Source: Thetidibacter halocola (GTDB taxonomy: Bacteria; Pseudomonadota; Alphaproteobacteria; Rhodobacterales; Rhodobacteraceae). From it: a stretch of 64,000 nucleotides of DNA. The position numbers and the translations under genes were made by a program. Location of the stretch: positions 62,001 through 126,000 of the forward strand of contig NZ_JAGTUU010000008.1 in NCBI RefSeq assembly GCF_018224955.1, read 5' to 3'. Below, one piece after another: positions 35,417-47,266 of this stretch; position 1 is the first letter of the stretch; each line of letters starts with the position of its first letter. The notes below the pieces were generated by a model. It saw only the letters and a list, made by a program, of their open reading frames with translations. It did no database searches and had not been told where the DNA came from.

Positions 35417-35441
35417 TCACGTGCGAACGAAAGGATTCTCC

Positions 35442-35870
35442 ATGAGCGTCGACACGAAATACTGGACCGAGGCCTTCGCTACCGGCGGCGGCCGCAACGG
35501 CACCGCTGGACTGGCAGATGGCAAACTGACGGTGACAATGACCAGCCCCAAGGAACTGGGTGGCTCGGGCAAGGGCCACAACCCCGAAGAGCTTTTCGCG
35601 ACCGGCTATGCCGCCTGCTACCTGGGCGCGATGCGTTTCGCGGCCAACTCGGAAAAGCTGGGCACGGTTCCCGATGACGCCAAGGTCGAGGCGCATGTGG
35701 GCATCGGTCCGCGCAGCGACGGTGGCTTTGGGTTGAAGGTCAGGCTGGTCGTGACAATGCCCGGCGTCGATCGTGCGACGGCGGAAAAGATCGCCGAGCG
35801 CGGCCATTTCATCTGCCCCTACTCGAACGCGACCAAGGGCAACATCGAGGTCGAGACCGAGATCGCCTGA
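35442..35870 (+). CDS. ohr: Organic hydroperoxide resistance protein Ohr
   Basis: 142 residues. Thiol peroxidase that reduces organic hydroperoxides. Two catalytic cysteines are visible: GYAACYLGAMRFAA and HFICPYSNATKGN, and the NPEELFATGYAAC helix is standard. Start 35442 has AAGGA upstream. Expressed divergently from its repressor gene. Confidence 0.94.
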   Translation: MSVDTKYWTEAFATGGGRNGTAGLADGKLTVTMTSPKELGGSGKGHNPEELFATGYAACYLGAMRFAANSEKLGTVPDDAKVEAHVGIGPRSDGGFGLKVRLVVTMPGVDRATAEKIAERGHFICPYSNATKGNIEVETEIA

Positions 35871-35888
35871 CCATACCGGGCCGATCAG

Positions 35889-35918
35889 AAAAAAAGGGCG
35901 CCCCGCGGGGCGCCCTTT
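35889..35918. terminator. Bidirectional terminator between ohr and pnp
   Basis: A perfect 20-base palindrome (35896-35915, GGGCGCCCCG then CGGGGCGCCC) is flanked by seven A (a T run for pnp) and by TTT on the ohr side. Confidence 0.88.
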
Positions 35919-35940
35919 CGCATTCCGGAAGACGGGCAGA

Positions 35941-38085
35941 TCAATCCGCCACTTCTTCCTCGCGGCTTTCCTTGGCCAGTTCCTCGCCGGTTTCCTGATC
36001 GACCATCTTCATCGCCAGGCGCACCTTGCCACGATCGTCGAAGCCCAGCAGCTTGACATAGACCTCCTGGCCTTCCTTCAGAACGTCCGAAGGATGGTTC
36101 AGGCGGCGGTTCTCGATCTGGCTGACATGCACCAGGCCGTCGCGCTTGCCGAAGAAGTTCACGAAGGCGCCGAAATCGACGATCTTCACGACCTTGCCCT
36201 TGTAGACCTTGCCCTCTTCCGGCTCTGCCACGATCGAATAGATCATGTCATAGGCCTTCTGGATGGCTTCGCCGTTCGGGCTGGCGATCTTGATCACGCC
36301 ATCGTCGTTGATGTCGACCTTGGCGCCCGAGACCTCGACGATCTCGCGGATCACCTTGCCGCCCGAGCCGATCACTTCGCGGATCTTGTCGGTCGGGATC
36401 TGCATCGTCTCGATGCGCGGCGCGTGGACGCTGAACTCGCCCGCGGTCGACAGCGCCTTGGACATCTCGCCCAGGATGTGCAGACGGCCGTCCTTGGCCT
36501 GGGCCAGGGCCTTGCGCATGATCTCGGGCGTGATGCCCGCAACCTTGATGTCCATCTGCAGGCTGGTGATGCCCTTGTCGGTGCCGGCCACCTTGAAGTC
36601 CATGTCGCCGAGGTGATCCTCGTCGCCCAGGATGTCGCTCAGAACGGCATAGGATCCGTCCTCTTCCAGCACCAGGCCCATCGCCACGCCGGCCACGGGG
36701 GCCTTGAGCGGCACACCCGCATCCATCATCGACAGCGATCCGCCGCAGACCGACGCCATCGAGGACGAGCCGTTCGACTCGGTGATCTCGGAAACGAGGC
36801 GCAGCGTGTAGGGGAAGTCGGTCGGTGCCGGCAGGACTGCCTGCAGCGCGCGCCAGGCCAGCTTGCCATGGCCGATCTCGCGACGGCCAGGTCCGCTGAC
36901 GCGGCCAACCTCGCCCACCGAGTAAGGGGGGAAGTTGTAGTGCAGCAGGAAGTTGGAGCGGAAGTTTCCATGCAGCGCGTCGATGATCTGTTCGTCATCG
37001 CCGGTGCCCAGCGTGGTCACGACCAGCGCCTGCGTCTCGCCCCGGGTGAACAGGGCCGAGCCATGCGTCCGCGGCAGCAGGCCGGTTTCGCAGACGATCG
37101 GGCGGACGGCGTCCAGCGCGCGGCCGTCGATCCGCTTGCCTTCCTTGACCACCGACGAGCGCAGAATAGTCGATTCCAGCTTCTTCAGCGCCGAGCCCAG
37201 GTTGGCGTCGGCCAGCTGTTCTTCGCTCAGGCTGGCCTTGATCGCGGTCTTGGCGGCGGCGACAGCGGCAACGCGCTGCTGCTTGTCGAGGATCGCGTAG
37301 GCGGCCTTCATCTGGTCTTCGCCCGCGGCCTTCACGGCGTCATACAGCGCCGAGTAATCCGGCGGGGAGAAGTCGAAGGGTTCCTTGGCGGCCTCTTCGG
37401 CCAGGCCGATGATCAGGTCGACGACCGGCTGCATCTGCTCATGCGCGAACAGCACGGCGCCCAGCATCTCTTCCTCGGTCAGTTCGTATGCCTCGGACTC
37501 CACCATCATGACGGCATCCTTGGTGCCGGCCACGACGAGATCCAGACGCTGGTCGGGATTGTTGCGCAGCTGGTTCATGTCGTCGACGGTCGGGTTCAGG
37601 ACGTATTCGCCATCCTCGAAGCCGACGCGGCAACCCGCGATCGGGCCGCGGAAGGGCGCGCCCGAGATGGTCAGCGCGGCCGAGGCGGCGATCATCGCGA
37701 CGATGTCCGGGTCATTGACCAGATCGTGCGACAGCACGGTGCACATCACCAGCACTTCGTTCTTGAAGCCCGGCACGAACAGCGGGCGGATCGGGCGGTC
37801 GATCAGGCGGGCGGTCAGCGTCTCTTTCTCGGTCGGACGCGCCTCACGCTTGAAGAAGCCGCCAGGCACCTTGCCCGCGGCATAATACTTTTCCTGGTAG
37901 TGGACGGTGAGCGGGAAGAAATCCTGCCCTTCCTTCGCCTCCTTGGCGAAGGTGACGTTGGCCATCACGCTCGTCTCGCCCAGCGTGGCGATCACGGTGC
38001 CGTCGGCCTGACGGGCAATCTTGCCCGTTTCCAGTGTGAGCGTCTCTTCGCCCCACTGCATCGACTTCTTAACTTCTTTGAACAT
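35941..38085 (-). CDS. pnp: Polyribonucleotide nucleotidyltransferase (PNPase)
   Basis: 714 residues, full length. Phosphorolytic 3'-5' exoribonuclease. Two RNase PH domains ([40 protein letters not shown]), then KH domain ([13 protein letters not shown]) and S1 domain ([18 protein letters not shown]). ATG 38085 has GAGG before it. The usual upstream neighbour rpsO is absent here; the gap before it holds a repeat. Confidence 0.97.
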   Translation of the reverse strand: MFKEVKKSMQWGEETLTLETGKIARQADGTVIATLGETSVMANVTFAKEAKEGQDFFPLTVHYQEKYYAAGKVPGGFFKREARPTEKETLTARLIDRPIRPLFVPGFKNEVLVMCTVLSHDLVNDPDIVAMIAASAALTISGAPFRGPIAGCRVGFEDGEYVLNPTVDDMNQLRNNPDQRLDLVVAGTKDAVMMVESEAYELTEEEMLGAVLFAHEQMQPVVDLIIGLAEEAAKEPFDFSPPDYSALYDAVKAAGEDQMKAAYAILDKQQRVAAVAAAKTAIKASLSEEQLADANLGSALKKLESTILRSSVVKEGKRIDGRALDAVRPIVCETGLLPRTHGSALFTRGETQALVVTTLGTGDDEQIIDALHGNFRSNFLLHYNFPPYSVGEVGRVSGPGRREIGHGKLAWRALQAVLPAPTDFPYTLRLVSEITESNGSSSMASVCGGSLSMMDAGVPLKAPVAGVAMGLVLEEDGSYAVLSDILGDEDHLGDMDFKVAGTDKGITSLQMDIKVAGITPEIMRKALAQAKDGRLHILGEMSKALSTAGEFSVHAPRIETMQIPTDKIREVIGSGGKVIREIVEVSGAKVDINDDGVIKIASPNGEAIQKAYDMIYSIVAEPEEGKVYKGKVVKIVDFGAFVNFFGKRDGLVHVSQIENRRLNHPSDVLKEGQEVYVKLLGFDDRGKVRLAMKMVDQETGEELAKESREEEVAD

Positions 38086-38258
38086 CTGGTATCCTCTTGG
38101 AGGCACTCCCGGCCCCTGCCGGGTCCTCCGATTGCATGGCGGCCCCATTGCCGCCGACCCCTTCATCATCCCATGCGCCGGAGTCACAGCGTCACGTCTC
38201 AGATAGGTCCGGGCCATACATGTTTTCGCGGGCTTTGGAAAGCACCGATGCGCGGGCA

Positions 38259-38314
38259 GCGCCCGCGTGGGACGGCGGGCGGGGCGATGCGCCGCAAGGC
38301 GCGAGCGGCGCTCG
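38259..38314 (-). repeat. Post-stop repeat, family 2, copy C (after the CoA-binding gene)
   Basis: On the minus strand begins just after the CoA-binding gene's stop: hairpin GCGCC-TTGC-GGCGC (arms 38302-38298 and 38293-38289), then the C-rich block 38286-38261 that is 25/26 identical to copy A. Confidence 0.6.
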
Positions 38315-38320
38315 GCGGCC

Positions 38321-38788
38321 CTAGAGCTTGGACGAGATGATGCCGGTGTTGAACCCACCCATGCGCAGCTCTCCGAACAGGCGCTGGTATTCGATCTTGG
38401 GGCAGCGATCCATCACCACGTCGACGCCGCACGCCTCGGCCAGCGCCGCGGCCTCGGCATTCTCGACGCCGATCTGCATCCACACGGTGCGCAGCTTCGG
38501 AAAGGCCGCAAGCGCCGCCTCGACGATCGGCGTCACGTGCTCGGAGCGGCGAAAGATGTCGACCATGTCCACCGTGTCAGGACAATCGTCCAGATGCGCC
38601 CGCACCTCCTGGCCGAACAGGCGTTCGCCGGCATGGCCCGGGTTCACCGGGTAGACGGTGAAGCCCTTGAGGCTGAGATAGCGCGCAACATAGTAGCTGG
38701 GCCGCACGGGGTTCATCGACACGCCCACCACCGCGATCTGGCGCGTGCGGGTCAGGATGTCCTTCAGGTGTTGGTCGGAATAGCGCAT
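38321..38788 (-). CDS. CoA-binding domain protein (YccU type)
   Basis: 155 residues. Rossmann CoA-binding fold as in succinyl-CoA synthetase alpha: [35 protein letters not shown] and [13 protein letters not shown]. Function unknown; single-domain homologues are widespread. Monocistronic on the minus strand, between two non-coding elements. Confidence 0.88.
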   Translation of the reverse strand: MRYSDQHLKDILTRTRQIAVVGVSMNPVRPSYYVARYLSLKGFTVYPVNPGHAGERLFGQEVRAHLDDCPDTVDMVDIFRRSEHVTPIVEAALAAFPKLRTVWMQIGVENAEAAALAEACGVDVVMDRCPKIEYQRLFGELRMGGFNTGIISSKL

Positions 38789-38817
38789 GACGACACTCTA
38801 CCCGTTTCGCGGCAAAG

Positions 38818-38929
38818 AAAAAGCGTCCGAGGCGCGGGGCCCCGGACGCCAGTCACGGAACGAGGGACAGTGAAGGTCTCACAAGGGTTCCGGCCTTGCG
38901 ATCCTGTTCAATAGATGGGCACGAATGCC
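38818..38929 (-). ncRNA. Candidate structured small RNA (112 nt)
   Basis: On the minus strand, TTGTTC (38963-38958) and CTACAA (38940-38935) are 17 bases apart, predicting a start at about 38929. That base opens a hairpin GGCA-TTCG-TGCC (38929-38918). A second stem pairs 38891-38887 with 38861-38857 around a pyrimidine-rich loop. The RNA ends in the terminator GCGTCCG...CGGACGC (38849-38823) plus TTTTT. No good open reading frame is inside. The terminator itself is well supported. The RNA could instead be the tail of the DUF2235 transcript. Confidence 0.45.
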
Positions 38930-38985
38930 ACAGTTTGTAGGCCTGTAAAGAAGTTGTGAACAAAAGGGCTTGACGGCAGCGCCGA

Positions 38986-40015
38986 TCATGTGGCTTGCGC
39001 CACGGCCTGCGGCGGCAGCTGCGCCGCCAGCGTCTCGTGCAGGCGTTCCGAAGGGTCCAGCCCGCGCATGCGTGGCGCCCGCAGCAGGAACAGCTTGCCC
39101 GCCCCCTGCCAGCTGCCGATCGAGGGCGCCTCGGGATCGCAGGGAAAGCGCGCGCGCCAGCCGGACGGCAGGATAAGCCCATGGTTTTCGGCCCGGTCCA
39201 GCAACCAGACCAGCGGGATGTTGGCCAGCGGCCGGGCGGCCGCGAACTCGCCCAGCTGGCCACCGACATCGCCATGCGTGCCGCGGAACCAGACCTGCTC
39301 GATCCGGCCGCACCAGCCATCCGGGCAGGTCCAGAGCACCGGCGCATAGGCCAGACGCGTCTCGTCATGGGCCAGAGCATGATAGCCCGCGCGGATCGTG
39401 TGGCCCAGGTGATGGTTGTGAAAGGCGTGGCGCTGCTCGGTCAGCCGCCAGAGCAGCGGCAGGCGCAGGCCCAGCGCCTTGACCGTGTCCCAGACCCCGA
39501 TCATCTCGACCGGCGCCGCCTCGTGGCAGAAAGCCTGCGCAAAGGCCCGCGCCGCCGCGCCGTCCGGATCATACTGGTACAGGCGATAGACCTGCAGGAT
39601 GTTGCGTTCGGTCGCGGCGTCGGGGCGCAGCAGGCCGACACGGTCGATGATCCCCGCCAGCGAGCGCACCGCGTAGGCGCCGCGCGAATAGCCCATCAGG
39701 AAGATCCGGTCCCCGGGCCGGTAACGCGAGGCGAGATAGCCATAGGCGCGGCGGATCTGCCGGTTGATGCCGCGCCCTACCATCACGTCCGTGGTCGAGG
39801 ACCAGTCCTGCCACTGGATTCCGGCCTCGTAATACACCGAGGCCTCGCCCGCCTCCTTCAGGAGGCGCCAGGCGAGGCCCGCATTGGTTTCCCATCCCGG
39901 TGCAAGCGAGGACATGGTCCCGTCGAGGATGATGACATGATCCCGCGGCCCCCGGCGCTGCGACAGCGCCGAATGGCCCGAGGCGAACCGCCGCCGGACC
40001 CAGCCAAGAAGCGTG

Positions 40016-40038
<23 letters not shown>
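38986..40038 (-). CDS. DUF2235 alpha/beta hydrolase (phospholipase-like)
   Basis: 350 residues. T6SS Tle1-like/DUF2235 family: IILDGTMSSLAPGWETNAG, nucleophile motif FLMGYSRGAYAVRSLAG (GxSxG), GVWDTVKALGLRLP with the likely Asp, and FRGTHGDVGGQ with the likely His. Predicted esterase or phospholipase. No type VI secretion genes are adjacent, so it may be an intracellular enzyme. Its 5' end overlaps the dehydrogenase gene by 23 bases. Confidence 0.85.
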
Positions 40039-42307
<2,269 letters not shown>

Positions 42308-42382
42308 GGCGTTCCCTCTCGCGCTGCCTCACGCGCGGACATTAGACCGCATGGCCCCGGAGTCCAGTGGACGCCTTGCGGA

Positions 42383-43507
42383 TCAGGCGCCTTGCAGCAG
42401 CTCGATGCGCCGTGTCCCGTAACCGTTGAACCCGGTGACCAGGCAGGCAGAATAGGCACCCATTCCGGCAAAGATGAGGCGGTCGCCCTCGGCGATCGTG
42501 GCGGGAAGCGGCAAGGGATGTGGCAGCCGGTCGAGACTGTCGCAGGTCGGGCCGAAGACGATGCGCGGCTCGGCGTCGCCCTGGCGTGTCAGGCCGTCGG
42601 CCGTCACCACCCGCACCCGGTCGCCCGGTGCGATGTCGCGCCATTCCGAAAGCCCGCCATAGATGCCGTCATCCAGAAAGACCGCGCCATCGTCCACCGC
42701 CTTGACCGTCACGGACAGCGCCATGCATTCGGCCACCATGGCGCGACCCGGTTCGCAGACCAGCGGCGGTGGTGTGCCGTCAAAGGCGTCGCGTGCGGCA
42801 TCTGCGATGGCGTCGAAGATCGCTTGCATGTCGGGAGCAGCACCGCCGCGATGGGCCGGAAACCCGCCGCCCACGTTCAGACGATGCAGGCGCAGCCCCG
42901 CCGCGCCGGCGATCTCGGCGCAGGCAGCGATGTAGCGCTGCCAGGCCGCGGGCGACGGGCACTGCGTGCCTGGATGGAAGGTCATCGAGGGGCGTCCGCC
43001 GCGGTCCGCGACCGCGCGCAGCAGCGCCTCGGCCAGTTCTGGCGGCGCGCCGAATTTCGACCCGAAATCATACGCCGCGCCCGCCACGGGCAGTTTCAGC
43101 CGCACCGCGACCTCGGCTCCGTCCAGCGCGCCCAGCTTGTCCAGTTCGCTCATCCGGTCGACCGACCAGCTGGCGACGCCGAAGTGCCGCGCCTGATCGA
43201 TCTCGGCCCGCGACCGGATCGGGTTGTGGTAATGCAGCACGGCACCCGGCGCCACGGCGCGCACCCGCGCCATCTCGTCGGGCGAAGCCACATCGAAGGC
43301 GCGCAGGCCCGCATCATGCAGCCCTTGCAAGATGCGCGCGTCGGGGTTGGCCTTGACCGCGTAGCTCACAAGCCCCGGAAACCCGGTCAGGAAGGTCCGT
43401 GCCGTCGCCGCCAGCGTCTGCGGGCAGAACAGGAAGACCGGTCCGTGGGCCGGGTTACGGATCAGCCAGTCGGCTGCGTCGCGCGGCTGCGCCAGATCGA
43501 AAGCCAT
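42383..43507 (-). CDS. Fold type III PLP decarboxylase (ornithine decarboxylase-like)
   Basis: 374 residues. Alanine racemase-like barrel: PLP lysine in SYAVKANPDARIL, glycine loop LNVGGGFPAHRG, EPGRAMVAECMA, and FGPTCDSLDRL with the catalytic Cys. The size and CDSLD motif fit ornithine or lysine decarboxylases that make putrescine or cadaverine. The ATG at 43507 is better than one 12 codons upstream by homology. Divergent from an Lrp-type regulator. Confidence 0.88.
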   Translation of the reverse strand: MAFDLAQPRDAADWLIRNPAHGPVFLFCPQTLAATARTFLTGFPGLVSYAVKANPDARILQGLHDAGLRAFDVASPDEMARVRAVAPGAVLHYHNPIRSRAEIDQARHFGVASWSVDRMSELDKLGALDGAEVAVRLKLPVAGAAYDFGSKFGAPPELAEALLRAVADRGGRPSMTFHPGTQCPSPAAWQRYIAACAEIAGAAGLRLHRLNVGGGFPAHRGGAAPDMQAIFDAIADAARDAFDGTPPPLVCEPGRAMVAECMALSVTVKAVDDGAVFLDDGIYGGLSEWRDIAPGDRVRVVTADGLTRQGDAEPRIVFGPTCDSLDRLPHPLPLPATIAEGDRLIFAGMGAYSACLVTGFNGYGTRRIELLQGA

Positions 43508-43612
43508 GCTCGTCACCTCGTGTTTTTTCCAGCATGCCGGCACAGGCCACCGAAAACACGTGCCAGAGCGGACGATCTGTTGCTAAACTTCCGGCAAATC
43601 GCCGGAGCCATC

Positions 43613-44047
43613 ATGCAGATCGACGACACCGACCGCGCCCTGATCGCCTGCCTTGCGGAAAACGCCCGACTGCCCGTGGCGGACCTTGCCCGCAGGCTGG
43701 GCATCGCGCGCAGCACCGTGCAGGCGCGGCTGGAACGGCTGGAGGCGCGTGGCCATATCGCGGGCTACACGCTGAAACGCGGCCCAGGCCTGCGCCCGGC
43801 CCTGCGCGCGACGGTGCTGATCTCGATCGAGCCGCGCTCGGGCCCCGAGGTGCTGGCGCGGCTCAAGGCGATGCCGATGGTGGAAAGCGTGCACACCACG
43901 TCCGGCCGGGTCGATCTGATCGTGACGCTGTCGGCCGACACGACCGAACAGCTGGACGAAACGCTCGACCGGATCGGCGCGGTGCGCGGGGTGCGGTCAT
44001 CCGAAAGCCTGATCCATCTCAGCACGCGGATCGACCGCGCGGGATAG
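43613..44047 (+). CDS. Lrp/AsnC family regulator
   Basis: 144 residues. Helix-turn-helix ENARLPVADLARRLGIARST at the start and the RAM ligand domain (VESVHTTSGRVDLIVTLSAD). It is divergent from the decarboxylase gene with 105 bases between the starts and probably controls it in response to an amino acid. Confidence 0.9.
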   Translation: MQIDDTDRALIACLAENARLPVADLARRLGIARSTVQARLERLEARGHIAGYTLKRGPGLRPALRATVLISIEPRSGPEVLARLKAMPMVESVHTTSGRVDLIVTLSADTTEQLDETLDRIGAVRGVRSSESLIHLSTRIDRAG

Positions 44048-44053
44048 ACTTTC

Positions 44054-44683
44054 TTACTCGGCGGGGGTCTCGTCGTCCTTGTCGATGCCGTAGCGGCTGA
44101 ACAACCCGACCTGTCCCATGAAGAAGGCAAAGGTCGCGCCAATCTGGCCCACCGTGTCCCAAAGCACGAAGATCTGTTCCGACAACAGTTGCCAGATCGC
44201 CACATTCGCCAGCGCCATCCCGAAGAAGAACATCGTGGCGCGTTGCGTCAGCAGCATCCAGCCCTCCGGCTGTAGCGGCATCAGTTCTTCCATCACGTAG
44301 CGAAGGTAGGACCGGCCGAACAGCAGACCGAAGCCAAGGATCGCCCCGAAGGCGCCATAGATCAGCGTCGGCTTCAGCTTGACGAAACGGTCATCGTTGA
44401 ACCAGACGGTCAGGCCGCCCATGACCACCAGCAGGACACCGGTAAAGACCTGCATCCGGCTGATGACGCCGGTCATCCACCACAGGATGCCCATCGACAG
44501 CAGAAAGACCGGCACGAAGATGCCCGTCACCGCGATGAAGGCGCCGTATTCCTGCCCGCCGACCGTGAACACGTCGTCCTTGAACCAGAAATAGGCGACC
44601 AGAAAGCCGATCACCGGCCCCAGTTCGAGCAGCGATTTCAGAGTCGGGTTCACCTTGCGGGTCTCGACGGACGGTTCGGTCAT
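44054..44683 (-). CDS. yciB: Inner membrane protein YciB/IspZ (septation)
   Basis: 209 residues, about five to six membrane helices (LELGPVIGFLVAYFWF, FLLSMGILWWMTGVI). Family members affect cell division and envelope integrity in proteobacteria. Start 44683 with AAGGAG upstream; an ATG 16 codons earlier would overlap the DMT gene. It lies downstream of the DMT permease and ftsY in the same direction. Confidence 0.9.
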   Translation of the reverse strand: MTEPSVETRKVNPTLKSLLELGPVIGFLVAYFWFKDDVFTVGGQEYGAFIAVTGIFVPVFLLSMGILWWMTGVISRMQVFTGVLLVVMGGLTVWFNDDRFVKLKPTLIYGAFGAILGFGLLFGRSYLRYVMEELMPLQPEGWMLLTQRATMFFFGMALANVAIWQLLSEQIFVLWDTVGQIGATFAFFMGQVGLFSRYGIDKDDETPAE

Positions 44684-44714
44684 GGACGTCTCCTTTTCCG
44701 GCGACATAGGCGCT

Positions 44715-45617
44715 CTAGCCGCCGAACTCAACGATCACCGCACCCAGCGCGATCAGTGCCATCAAGGCGATGCGCCGCGGCCCGACGGTTTCGCGCAGCA
44801 CCAGCCAGCCGATCAGCGCGGCAAAGACGGTCGAGGTCTCGCGCAGGACGGCGGCCTCGCCCACGCTGTCCAGCCGTGTCGCCAGCATGATCGAGCCGAA
44901 GCTGAAGAAGGCCACGAAGGCCCCCACCACCCCGCGCAGGATCAGCGGGCCGGGTTCTGGCCGGTGCACCATAACCCTCAACCGCAGAGCCGCGTAGGCG
45001 GGCATCACCCAGCCGTCGATGAAGAACAGCCAGGCGAGGAAGGTAAAGGGATCGGCCGTCGCGCGGATGCCATAAGCGTCCCATGTGGTGTAGATCGCCA
45101 CGAAGAACCCCGTGGCCACCGCGAACGTCAGCGCGCGCGGCAACGTGTCCCGCGCGACCTCAAGGAACATCAGGTTGTAGATCGCAAGGCCGAATATGCC
45201 CGACAGCAGCACACCCACGCCCAGCCATTGCCAGCTCGTGAAGGTCTCTCCGAATATCACCATCGCGCCGAGGATCGCGAAGAGCGGCCCGGTGCCGCGC
45301 ACCACCGGGTAGACGACGGTGTAGGCCCCCTGCGTATAGGCCAGCGCCTGGAGCATCTTGTAGGCCGTGTGGATGAAGAAGGCGCCCACGAGGATGGGCC
45401 ACATGTGCGGTTCCGGCCAGGGCACTACGAAGAGCGCGAAAGGCGCGGCCATCAACCCGTAACACAGGTCGATCGCGCCTCGGCTGAGCCAGGGATCGTG
45501 CCGCCCCTTCTGCAATGCACCGAAAGCCGCGTGCAGGAAGGCCGCCAGCAACGCCAGCGCAAGGGCCAGCCGCGCCCCCGCCTCCGTCCCTTCGAGCGAG
45601 ATCAGCCAGGCGCTCAT
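44715..45617 (-). CDS. EamA/DMT superfamily permease
   Basis: 300 residues, about ten membrane helices in two EamA repeats (for example ALALALLAAFLHAAFGALQK and LLSGIFGLAIYNLMFL). Probable small-metabolite exporter, substrate unknown. Located between ftsY and yciB, an arrangement conserved among Rhodobacteraceae as far as I recall. Confidence 0.88.
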   Translation of the reverse strand: MSAWLISLEGTEAGARLALALALLAAFLHAAFGALQKGRHDPWLSRGAIDLCYGLMAAPFALFVVPWPEPHMWPILVGAFFIHTAYKMLQALAYTQGAYTVVYPVVRGTGPLFAILGAMVIFGETFTSWQWLGVGVLLSGIFGLAIYNLMFLEVARDTLPRALTFAVATGFFVAIYTTWDAYGIRATADPFTFLAWLFFIDGWVMPAYAALRLRVMVHRPEPGPLILRGVVGAFVAFFSFGSIMLATRLDSVGEAAVLRETSTVFAALIGWLVLRETVGPRRIALMALIALGAVIVEFGG

Positions 45618-45636
45618 GCCGGGCGGTTGGGTCGGA

Positions 45637-46932
45637 TCATCCGGCGTCGAGCCCGGTCAGGGCTGCCGCGAATTCCTCGGGATCGAAGGGGGCCAGGTCG
45701 TCGATCTGTTCACCCACGCCGATGGCATGGATCGGCAGGCCGAACTTGTCGGCCAGCGCGACCAGCACGCCACCCTTGGCCGTGCCGTCGAGCTTGGTCA
45801 TCACCAAACCCGAGACGTCCGCCAGCTTGCGGAAGATTTCCACCTGGTTCAGCGCGTTCTGCCCCGTGGTGGCGTCCAGAACCAGGAGCGTGTTGTGCGG
45901 CGCGTTCGGATCCTTCTTGCGGATCACTCGGACGATCTTGGCCAGTTCCTCCATCAGGTCGGCGCGGTTCTGCAACCGCCCGGCCGTATCGATCATCAGC
46001 AGGTCGGCGCCCTCGGCCTGCGCGCGGGTCATCGCGTCGAAGGCGAGGCTGGCGGGGTCCGAGCCCTGCGCGGCGGTCATCACCGGAACGCCCGCCCGCT
46101 CACCCCAGACCTGGAGTTGCTCGACGGCGGCGGCGCGGAACGTGTCGCCGGCCGCGATCACCACCTTCTTGCCGGCGGCACGAAACTGGCTGGCCAGCTT
46201 GCCGATCGTCGTCGTCTTGCCAGAACCGTTTACGCCGACCACCAGCACGACCTGCGGTTTCGTCGGATAGAGCGGCAGAGGACGCGCGACAGGCTCCATG
46301 ATCCGGGCGATTTCCTGCGCCAGCAGTTCCTTGATCTCGCGCACCGACAGCTTCTTGCCGAACCGCCCCTCGGCGATGTTGGCGGTCACGCGCAACGCGG
46401 TATCGACGCCCATGTCGGACGCGATCAGCAGCTCTTCCAACTGCTCCAGCATGTCGTCGTCCAGCGTGCGGCGGATCTCGGGCTGCGCCTGCTTTCGGCC
46501 CAGCATCCGGCCAAGAAAGCCCACCTTGCCCTCGTAGGGTGTGTCGGGGATTTCCGCAGGGGCCGCGGGTTCGGGCATCTCCATCGGGGCGGGGCGCGGC
46601 GCCTCGCGCGGGGGCGGCGGCACCTCGCGGGTCGGCGTCGTGCGCGGATCGGCGGGCGGTGGCGCCTCTGGCGTGGCGGGGGTTGGCGGCTGGACCGGCG
46701 GCGGTGCCTCGGGTTCCGGGGCAGGCGGGATCTCGACCGGTGGTTCGGGTGTCTCGATAGGGGCCGATGGCGTTTCGACGGGCGGCGTCGGAACCGGATC
46801 GATTGGTGGCGCAATCTCGGGCCGTTCGGGCGGCTCTTCGGTGCCGCCGTCCTGCACGATGGCGTCGAGACCCTCTTCGAGTTTCGAGGAGGATTTGAAC
46901 AGTCGGTTCTTGAGTTTGCCGAAAAAGGACAT
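45637..46932 (-). CDS. ftsY: Signal recognition particle receptor FtsY
   Basis: 431 residues. C-terminal NG domain: GVNGSGKTTTIGKLASQF (GTPase P loop), DTAGRLQNRADLMEEL, TKLDGTAKGG. N-terminal acidic/proline-rich A domain of about 130 residues with many PxP and E motifs. Docks ribosome-SRP complexes at the membrane for co-translational insertion. Start at 46932. Confidence 0.96.
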   Translation of the reverse strand: MSFFGKLKNRLFKSSSKLEEGLDAIVQDGGTEEPPERPEIAPPIDPVPTPPVETPSAPIETPEPPVEIPPAPEPEAPPPVQPPTPATPEAPPPADPRTTPTREVPPPPREAPRPAPMEMPEPAAPAEIPDTPYEGKVGFLGRMLGRKQAQPEIRRTLDDDMLEQLEELLIASDMGVDTALRVTANIAEGRFGKKLSVREIKELLAQEIARIMEPVARPLPLYPTKPQVVLVVGVNGSGKTTTIGKLASQFRAAGKKVVIAAGDTFRAAAVEQLQVWGERAGVPVMTAAQGSDPASLAFDAMTRAQAEGADLLMIDTAGRLQNRADLMEELAKIVRVIRKKDPNAPHNTLLVLDATTGQNALNQVEIFRKLADVSGLVMTKLDGTAKGGVLVALADKFGLPIHAIGVGEQIDDLAPFDPEEFAAALTGLDAG

Positions 46933-47266
46933 GGCGCCATCCCGTCCTGAGGGTTTCCTTCACCTAAACCCTGCCGCGCGTGAAGAAAAGACCGCGTGTG
47001 AGCGAGGGGTCGCCCGCAGGCATGGTTGTCCAAAATCGACAGGATCGCCCGATCCGCTACCCCAGATCGGGCGCCGCTATCCAATAGATGACCTGTCCAC
47101 AGGTTTTTCCACAGACTTCGGAAAGTCAAACAAGGCAGGCGTGCCCCCCGCAACCCGGCATCACTCACCGGAATCCGCAGAGTCTAAACCTTCGACAAAC
47201 CTGCATCCAATGCCAGAAAATGTGCGATAACGGCCGTATTTGTTGTCCGATCAGGACAATTATGGC
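46933..47266. other. Intergenic region before ftsY
   Basis: 334 bases with no convincing gene. It contains two DnaA-box-like sequences (TGTCCACAG at 47094 and TTTTTCCACA at 47104) and a perfect inverted repeat near 47243. It must hold the ftsY promoter on the minus strand. Confidence 0.7.
47243..47259. promoter_or_regulatory. Inverted repeat after the NuoE-NuoF fusion gene
   Basis: TTGTCC-GATCA-GGACAA, perfect 6-bp arms, 8 bases past the stop codon. The shape suits a dimeric regulator (for example an Rrf2-type site) or a weak hairpin; no T run follows. Confidence 0.4.

Noticed and set aside
35773-38340. Long plus-strand frame opposite pnp
   Set aside because: Composition of a shadow frame; pnp is unambiguous on the minus strand.
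47093-47114. Two DnaA-box-like sequences suggesting an origin
   Set aside because: Only two, each with mismatches, and no dnaA, repC or AT-rich unwinding region nearby.
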